The notes under the pieces are model-generated. The model saw only the letters and a list, made by a program, of their open reading frames with translations, was not told where the DNA came from and did not search any database. 25,227 nt of DNA, taken from positions 1 through 25,227 of the forward strand of contig RCAB01000703.1 in the NCBI GenBank assembly GCA_003640385.1, given 5' to 3'. This DNA is from Setaria digitata (taxonomy: Eukaryota > Nematoda > Chromadorea > Rhabditida > Setariidae). This document shows, piece after piece, positions 22,627-25,227 of this stretch; positions within the stretch are counted from its first letter, which is position 1; each line of letters starts with the position of its first letter. The translations under genes and the position numbers were made by a program.

Positions 22627-22671
22627 TTTATCAAATCCCAAAAGAAAATAAACCTAGCACTGAAAAATCAT
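22627..22671 (-). promoter_or_regulatory. Acceptor upstream of Tim10 (candidate trans-splice site)
   Basis: On the minus strand ATGATTTTTTCAG ends just before 22659, followed by a 33-nt leader to the ATG. It lies 400 bp past the TM2D1 stop, where an SL acceptor would be expected for a downstream operon gene, but an independent promoter with SL addition would look the same. Confidence 0.6.
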
Positions 22672-23063
22672 GGAAATGATATAACGGAGCACGTAACAAA
22701 TATAAGGATCTTTTCAAAACAATCTTCAAAAACTACAGGCGCTAAGATGGCTTAAGCATCAAATAAAGACTCGACATTCCTGAGAAAGTATTTATATATT
22801 ATGTAAAATTAAACGTCACAGAGTGGTAATTTAAATGTTTCTGGACAAAATATATCCTTATGAATAATACACAAAATACGAAATATACAAACAAAAATTG
22901 CAGTACAAACTGCATGAATATTTAAATAATATAAATACAGTCACAAAATAATAAGAAATGATAAAACACAAAGTGATAAATTGAATGTTAATTACAAATT
23001 GAACTGCCAAAATCTAACTTTTCCAAATTTCCTATAGAAATCGAAGGTCAGCACAGAAAGAAA

Positions 23064-24735
23064 TTATGGTGAACAATCGAAACAAGTATATAACGAAACA
23101 TAAGTGTCGTTCGAGAATCGCACTGGAGTCACTTTCGGCCCATAGAAATTGATCCGATAAGCAGAACCATCAGCCGGTCCCAGCAACTGTAGCGCAATTA
23201 ATATGATGTCCACAAGATACAATATTGTGAAGCAACCAAATGAGAACATCTTGAGAAGTCCTGGAAAAAGTAAATAAATGATGACAAATAACTTAAGATT
23301 CAAAGCATTTCAACTTGGAAGAAACGGAATGTAACTGTAAACCATATTACTAAATGAAAATAACTTAGCATTTGATTTAAAGCCATCAAATGAAAAAAGT
23401 TGAAATTCTGAAACGTGAAAAACAATTTCCCTATTTTCTTAGTCTTTTCATAAATTCACGAAATGCGGGAAACAAATATGGAAAATTACGCTAAATTTAC
23501 TGCCTATTTCATCGTAAATGCATTTTTTATTCCATGTTGACACACATATGAAAGACTAATTGCTTGCTTGTATTACATTTTATTACTTATTATATCCTAG
23601 ATCTACTCAAAGGAATGACTTGCAATCAAATCTGTCCGAGTTTTTACTAGAATTCTCCCTAGCTCTTGTTCAGATACAGAGTTTACTATTTTTCGGTCCA
23701 AGCATATGCGCTATGTGTATAAAATATGAGTGAAATTCCATAGAACATATGTCAGTATACTAAAATACAAACGCTTTTAAATGACTTTAAATTCCAAACC
23801 TACAGCATAATATCCGAGATAAAACCGATCAATACCTAACCAACCAAGAAACACCGACAATAGTAGCGCAGTGCTATAATCAACACCAGCTGAATAGGCA
23901 CATCCATTTGGTATACGTTTTAGAAACCTAAAATACAGGAATTGAAAAAAAAAAGAGAAAGTTCACACATTATTCTATATAATTATATATATTGGAATCA
24001 TGAAAACATAAAAAAAGAGAAAATACAAAAACATGATAAAAAAAAGGAAGCAGACTTCCTCGTTCCGTTATCCAATCCTAAGCAATTGATCTCATTTGCC
24101 ACTTCACAAACAACTGAAAAATTCAAAAAAGAGTGATATCGAAGCAAACTAATGTTGAACATTTAAACTCACCAAAAGCCTACAAGACTTATTAAAAGTC
24201 AAAAAAGAATTTTACTTCAAAGGCCTTATGAAATTTTACCTGCTTGCAACATACATCGCAAGACCTCAACAACAACTGCAAAGTATCGCTCCCCCTTTCC
24301 CTCCCTATGGCAATAAAAAATTCGACTTTTACCTGTAATTGAATTGTCTTTTTCACAAGTTTCGGGAAGTTGAGTGATGGATGAAATTTCGGGTTCCTCG
24401 CACCAATATCTGAAACGGAGTTTTCCATTCACGTAATTCATCCCTTAAAATGAGTTACACAGACATACATATCTGCCCAAATGAAAGATATAGCGACATA
24501 CATTTTATTTAAGCACAAGCATATCAAGTAACTGGGAAAGGTAAAAATGAATTACGAAGAATATTTAATGCTCAAACTTCCAATTTTCAGATTTTCTTTT
24601 GATTAAAAAATGTGAATCGAAAACTTACTGTCCCATTAACAGCTCGGAACAGGGCTTTAACATTATTTCAGGTATACCAAATGTCAGAAACGGAAAACAC
24701 GATAAAACTGGAAAGATAATGACATTGGCACACAT
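23064..24735 (-). CDS. TM2 domain-containing protein, TM2D1 type
   Basis: Five exons: 24629-24735, 24333-24409, 24056-24113, 23800-23927 and 23064-23260, giving 188 residues, similar to other TM2D1 proteins. Residues 1-20 resemble a signal peptide. The ectodomain has six cysteines (29, 39, 54, 64, 72, 90) in the spacing I recall for TM2D1. The TM2 domain spans about 97-151: TM1 around 99-120 (LLLSVFLGWLGIDRFYLGY) with the diagnostic Asp114-Arg115-Phe116, then TM2 about 128-150. The tail has G-P-A-D-G-S-A-Y, Y-G-P and N-D-T-Y, characteristic of TM2D1. In flies the three TM2D paralogues act in Notch/gamma-secretase-related processes; human TM2D1 was reported to bind beta-amyloid. Junction phases agree at all introns. 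Weak points: the exon 3 donor is AA|GTCTGC, so its 3' end is uncertain, and a 36-nt optional exon may lie in intron 2. Start: ATG 37 nt after an acceptor at 24772, with an in-frame stop upstream. Confidence 0.92.
24240..24275 (-). other. Candidate 36-nt cassette microexon of the TM2D1 gene
   Basis: Inside intron 2 on the minus strand, ATACTTTGCAG is followed by 36 nt and then CAAGCAG|GTAAAATTT. It is exactly 12 codons in phase 1-1, so inclusion keeps the frame and adds V-V-E-V-L-R-C-M-L-Q-A plus a recoded junction residue. It would split the intron into 57 and 126 nt, both normal for nematodes. Skipping gives the family-typical cysteine spacing, so inclusion, if real, would be alternative. 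Confidence 0.35.
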
Positions 24736-24784
24736 TTGGCTTTACCGAGCAATCATTAATTAAATTCAATTCCTGGAAAGTGAC
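24736..24784 (-). promoter_or_regulatory. Acceptor and leader of the TM2D1 gene (candidate trans-splice site)
   Basis: On the minus strand GGTCACTTTCCAG ends just before 24772, giving a 37-nt leader. A second TCTTTCCAG lies 22 nt inside the coding start (around 24705). Using it would drop the ATG, so it is probably not the main site. Confidence 0.5.
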
Positions 24785-24932
24785 CATGAATTAAAAATCT
24801 GAAATGAATGAGTACAATGCAATGGCACGAACAAACTACTTTCAAGAAGTAAATTCATTAGAAATATTAGAATGAAAAACTGATACATGATTACAAAAAG
24901 ACTACAGAAGAAAAAGTATTATCTTTAATTAT

Positions 24933-25227
24933 CATTCGGTAGCAAATGATTGGACACAAAAATTCATAAGAACTCATATATCATTGTTCATTCATCTGAT
25001 ACCAGTAGTAAAGTTCGAACATAGTAACTGCTATGAATGATCTGTGGTTAAAGAATATTGAATATCATTCATTCGGTACTGCTAATAGTATTTCGAATTC
25101 CATTTTCTGCACGGTGCTTCTATATATCCTTATCAAACAATGGATAAATATTTGATAAAATCAAGCGCCAAATCATACGTGACTTTCTGCAACTATACAT
25201 CAGTGCTACCGAATGAATACGTGACTT
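24933..25227. repeat. Short repeats upstream of TM2D1: CATTCGGTA (three) and ATACGTGACTT (two)
   Basis: CATTCGGTAGCA at 24933-24944 is matched by its exact reverse complement at 25204-25215, and a related CATTCGGTACTGC lies at 25070-25082. The 11-mer ATACGTGACTT is repeated at 25175-25185 and 25217-25227 (window edge). These could be promoter elements or the termini of a small decayed inverted-repeat element. Confidence 0.5.

Noticed and set aside
1..25227. tRNA, rRNA, spliced-leader RNA, CRISPR, bacterial (Wolbachia-like) inserts, autonomous transposons
   Set aside because: I looked for conserved T-loop motifs, the SL1 sequence, known conserved microRNAs, bacterial-type ORFs and transposase or reverse-transcriptase motifs on both strands and saw none.

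Overview
The window is very AT-rich eukaryotic DNA, full of poly-A/T runs and TAA, AT and CT microsatellites. Genes are small and intron-containing, with introns of about 130-540 bp. Almost every recognisable start codon lies 4-37 nt downstream of a TTTCAG-type acceptor that has no upstream coding exon, which is the usual look of spliced-leader trans-splicing in nematodes. The bHLH exon has the loop-helix 2 sequence I remember from nematode NeuroD (cnd-1). Composition and gene structure suggest a clade III, filarial-type nematode. The group is inference; the nematode assignment is firmer.

Layout: every gene I can support is on the minus strand. (1) 1-3050 is probably intron and holds assembly duplications and two decayed copies of the end of the neighbouring exon. 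(2) 3051-3268 is a 5'-proximal coding exon of a NeuroD-type bHLH factor; its next exon is not visible and should lie beyond the left edge. (3) About 3.3-18.3 kb is a 15 kb stretch with no supportable gene. It contains microsatellites, duplications flanking single-N gaps, and candidate regulatory motifs: a cluster of DR1-like AGGTCA sites at 4.6-5.1 kb, a GATAAG triplet and a POU-type palindrome. It would be the upstream domain of the bHLH gene. (4) 18346-18669 holds a tandem pair of tiny signal-peptide ORFs with identical 5' leaders. One encodes a two-cysteine secreted peptide; the other is a diverged or truncated copy without cysteines. (5) 18.7-21.5 kb is sparse, with a perfect 70-bp tandem duplication and an orphan strong splice donor. 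(6) 21494-24735 is the gene-dense end: a doubtful 99-residue membrane ORF, Tim10 (2 exons, 91 residues) and a TM2D1-type TM2-domain protein (5 exons, 188 residues). From memory, the C. elegans Tim10 and TM2D1 homologues are neighbouring loci, so this pair may be an old, possibly operonic, linkage.

The genes do not form an obvious pathway. Tim10 is a mitochondrial intermembrane-space chaperone, TM2D1 an endomembrane protein linked to Notch/gamma-secretase biology in flies, and the bHLH factor a neuronal determinant. The most novel items are the tandem secreted-peptide pair, a phase-symmetric 36-nt candidate microexon in the TM2D1 ectodomain, and the tandem decayed copies of the bHLH exon-intron junction.
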